From a virus: DNA of 39,544 nucleotides. The stretch is from positions 1 to 39,544 of IMG/VR virus record IMGVR_UViG_3300032753_000076. One strand, 5' to 3'. How positions within the stretch are numbered: position 1 is the stretch's first letter; each line of letters begins with the position of its first letter. The position numbers were made by a program, and so were the translations under genes. A model generated the notes under the pieces. It ran no database searches and had not been told where the DNA came from. It was given only the letters and a program-made list of their open reading frames with translations. Shown here piece by piece: positions 37,596 through 39,544 of this stretch.

Positions 37596-38843
37596 TTATA
37601 ACGGAAATACCAAAGCCATCGCATATTCTGATACAAGTGTACTACCCCATATTGCATCGTGGATCATCCCCATCTGATTCTGTCCAAATAGAGTTCCGTA
37701 ATACATACGCATTGACACACCTGTTTCTGGATCGTTTTCGTTTCCTGTAGGGAACGGTACTTGATCAGGCAATCTTGGCATTGCTAAGAACAATGGATCG
37801 CCAGCTGTTATCAACCCAGACCTGTGACTTGGTAATACCGATACTTGCATACCAGGTAATATTTGAGTGTTCAAGTTTTGAGCATTAGTAGCAGATGCTT
37901 GTAATGCTGGGTAAATATTAACGGTTACCTGAGATCCAGAAGTGGATGCAGCAGCCGATGTAGCTTGAAATTGAACTGGGTTAGCAGATACCTTATGACC
38001 GATAAAGGTTCTGTAACGCAAGTTAGTATATCCCGATACACCATCGTTAAATTGAAATTTATCGTATTGTTGAACAGAGTTAGCATCGTTTGCAGCATGG
38101 GTACCACTAAAGGTAATAGCTGTAACAGCGCCATTTGCATCTAAAGTAGTAGAAACTACAGTTAAAGTGCTTCCTTGTTGTCCTTCTGTTCCGGCTATAT
38201 GAATTGGTAATAAGTTAGATTGGTACCAATCGCAATTAGAGAACTCTCCTAATTCCCACGAGTTCGCAATCTTGTTATTACGATCCATTGCAAATTGGTT
38301 TAATCCAGTACCAACGATGTTAGGTACAACAGTGTCACCAATATATGCTTTAGCGCGGCCAGTAGCTGAACCATAGTTACGGTATAATGCTAATGCATTA
38401 GCTAATTGAGTGTAACTATTAATTGGATTAACACCATCGCCAAAGAATCTGTAAGTATTAGTTACACAATTTTGTGCGACATTAGCTTCGATTTGTGCGC
38501 CAATTTCTTGAACAGCAGCTTTACCGAAACGCCCCATGTATTCCTCAACATTGAATATAAATTGTTGAGATGTGAATGCATAGCTAGTTGAAACTGATTG
38601 ATCACAAACCAAAGTTTGTATTCTTTGATCGGCTGGTTGAAAAGTTGCAACCAAAGAGTTAGTAGTAGTCATTCTAGGAGGTAAATCAAAACCTACTGAA
38701 TCCCCTAAGTTTCCTACTAATTTCTCGAAGTTTTTAAATTTAGTGTTCGAGGTAGAAATAAAGCAATTTAAGTTTTGTAGAAACGCAAGTGAAGACATTT
38801 GGTATGTTTGCACTTGTTGTAATATATTTGTTGGTCCTGCCAT
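37596..38843 (-). CDS. Major capsid (coat) protein, P22 gp5-like
   Basis: A 415-residue protein (P22 coat: 430). The central region (TGRAKAYIGDTVVPNIVGTG, LNQFAMDRNNKIANSWELGE) and C-terminal SMRMYYGTLFGQNQMGMIHD, AIWGSTLVSEYAMALVFPL resemble P22-type coat proteins with an HK97 fold. A charged and glycine/alanine-rich insertion about residues 220-330 could be the I-domain equivalent. It follows the scaffold gene, as in P22. Confidence 0.85.
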   Translation of the reverse strand: MAGPTNILQQVQTYQMSSLAFLQNLNCFISTSNTKFKNFEKLVGNLGDSVGFDLPPRMTTTNSLVATFQPADQRIQTLVCDQSVSTSYAFTSQQFIFNVEEYMGRFGKAAVQEIGAQIEANVAQNCVTNTYRFFGDGVNPINSYTQLANALALYRNYGSATGRAKAYIGDTVVPNIVGTGLNQFAMDRNNKIANSWELGEFSNCDWYQSNLLPIHIAGTEGQQGSTLTVVSTTLDANGAVTAITFSGTHAANDANSVQQYDKFQFNDGVSGYTNLRYRTFIGHKVSANPVQFQATSAAASTSGSQVTVNIYPALQASATNAQNLNTQILPGMQVSVLPSHRSGLITAGDPLFLAMPRLPDQVPFPTGNENDPETGVSMRMYYGTLFGQNQMGMIHDAIWGSTLVSEYAMALVFPL

Positions 38844-38914
38844 GGTAAAATTTCCCTTTATCTAGAGTTAATCCAGGTAAAGACATGGCAATATAGTTAG
38901 AGGTTAACGATCCT

Positions 38915-39544
38915 TTAGCCTTTCAACCAAGGGGCGTTCTTAAAATCCTTCAACGTCATCTTGCCGCTATCCATACCGACCGAAGAAGATTTAAGTTTTG
39001 ATAAAGGAGGAGGGGCACTAACATTGTTGGTTTTTGCTTCTAGATTCTGGCTTATCGATTTCGATAAACGTTCTAGCTGTTTTGTCGCCAATTTAGGCGA
39101 GGTCTTAGCTAGCGAATCTATTTCTAACAACTTCGATGGGTTATTAGCCAGTTCATACATAATCTCTGGCGTATTCTCCATTTGAGCTGCTAGTATTACA
39201 GCATTGGGAAATTTATCAGGTTCAAAATCACCCATGACTTCGTTAAAGTCTTCAAATAGCTGAGAGCCTTTACCCATTTTAAGGTAGTACTGATCAGCAA
39301 TTGTCTTTAACTCATCTTCCTGAGCTTTTCTTTCAACCTCATCACGATGCTTTTGCAAATCCTGCATGAGCTTGTCATATACTCGCCGTTCAATTTCGGA
39401 GGTATAGTTTTCGCCCGTAGCCGCTGGTTGTACAGCAGATTCAGCACGAATCTTTTCAAGTTCTGCCTGATACTCGGCTTGCATCTGTTGACGCACGCGT
39501 TCAGCAACATGGGCTTTTTCCCGTTTAACAATGTCATTCACCTT
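38915..39544 (-). CDS. Capsid scaffolding protein, C-terminal part (gene starts at 382)
   Basis: About 210 residues ending KDFKNAPWLKG. The frame is open at the window edge and continues into 1-382 across the circular join; the GTG at 39539-39541 is an internal Val codon, not the start. The sequence is charged and helical, with an N-terminal coiled coil (RVRQQMQAEYQAELEKIRAE) and a basic C-terminus, as in scaffolds where the C-terminal helices bind coat. Confidence 0.75.
   Translation of the reverse strand, partial: KVNDIVKREKAHVAERVRQQMQAEYQAELEKIRAESAVQPAATGENYTSEIERRVYDKLMQDLQKHRDEVERKAQEDELKTIADQYYLKMGKGSQLFEDFNEVMGDFEPDKFPNAVILAAQMENTPEIMYELANNPSKLLEIDSLAKTSPKLATKQLERLSKSISQNLEAKTNNVSAPPPLSKLKSSSVGMDSGKMTLKDFKNAPWLKG
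39295..39544. repeat. Terminal overlap of a circular contig, right copy
   Basis: Same 250 bases as 1-250 with five differences. See the left copy. Confidence 0.9.

Overview
The window is almost certainly the complete genome of a temperate, P22-like (short-tailed, podovirus-type) phage that lives as a plasmid. The first 250 bases recur as the last 250 bases (39295-39544) with 5 mismatches, and the scaffold gene runs off one end and resumes at the other, so the contig is circular with a unit length near 39,294 bp. The head genes follow the P22 order: small and large terminase, portal, scaffold, coat, gp4-like and gp10-like tail-closure proteins, and three ejection proteins. Low GC and the presence of VapD, YefM/YoeB, an SPFH protein and a candidate prenylated effector suggest a gammaproteobacterial host living inside eukaryotic cells (Legionella/Coxiella-like). 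That host guess is inference only.

Layout. (a) 1-5644: scaffold start, a coiled-coil membrane gene plus vapD on the + strand, then the portal operon on the - strand, then two more coiled-coil membrane genes. (b) 5654-10187 (-): a regulatory and packaging operon with a ribbon-helix-helix-like protein, two coiled-coil membrane proteins, a zinc-ribbon protein, small terminase, two mini-ORFs, a sigma region 4-like protein and an intein-containing large terminase. (c) 10204-12426 (+): RecE-like nuclease and Bet annealase with their own promoter and terminator. (d) 12434-13159 (-): replication initiator with four DnaA boxes and 24-bp repeats inside the gene. (e) 13315-14907 (-): two effector-like cargo genes, one ending in a CaaX-type tetrapeptide. 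(f) 15175-17988 (+): ParA, a winged-helix protein whose gene holds 20 GATC-centred repeats of about 11 bp, and a HigA-like regulator. (g) 17968-28526 (-): lysis genes, a VRR-NUC nuclease, small virion proteins, a 1301-residue repetitive fibre and a tailspike-like protein. (h) 28600-30294: YoeB/YefM, then an SPFH (prohibitin-like) protein and a 29-residue membrane peptide on the + strand. (i) 30282-39544 (-): ejection proteins, tail closure, coat and scaffold, with an HNH endonuclease inserted after the coat gene.

How it fits together. ParA, a possible parS-like site, two origin-like repeat regions and several toxin-antitoxin-type genes support maintenance as a low-copy plasmid; I see no integrase. 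Late expression may use the sigma region 4-like protein acting at a 32-bp promoter element found upstream of both the portal and the tailspike genes. A matching pair of 17-bp palindromes lies in the two main divergent control regions and looks like a repressor operator. Six related coiled-coil, tail-anchored membrane proteins are scattered around the genome. They are the most unusual gene family here and resemble in architecture the Bdr proteins of Borrelia phage-plasmids.
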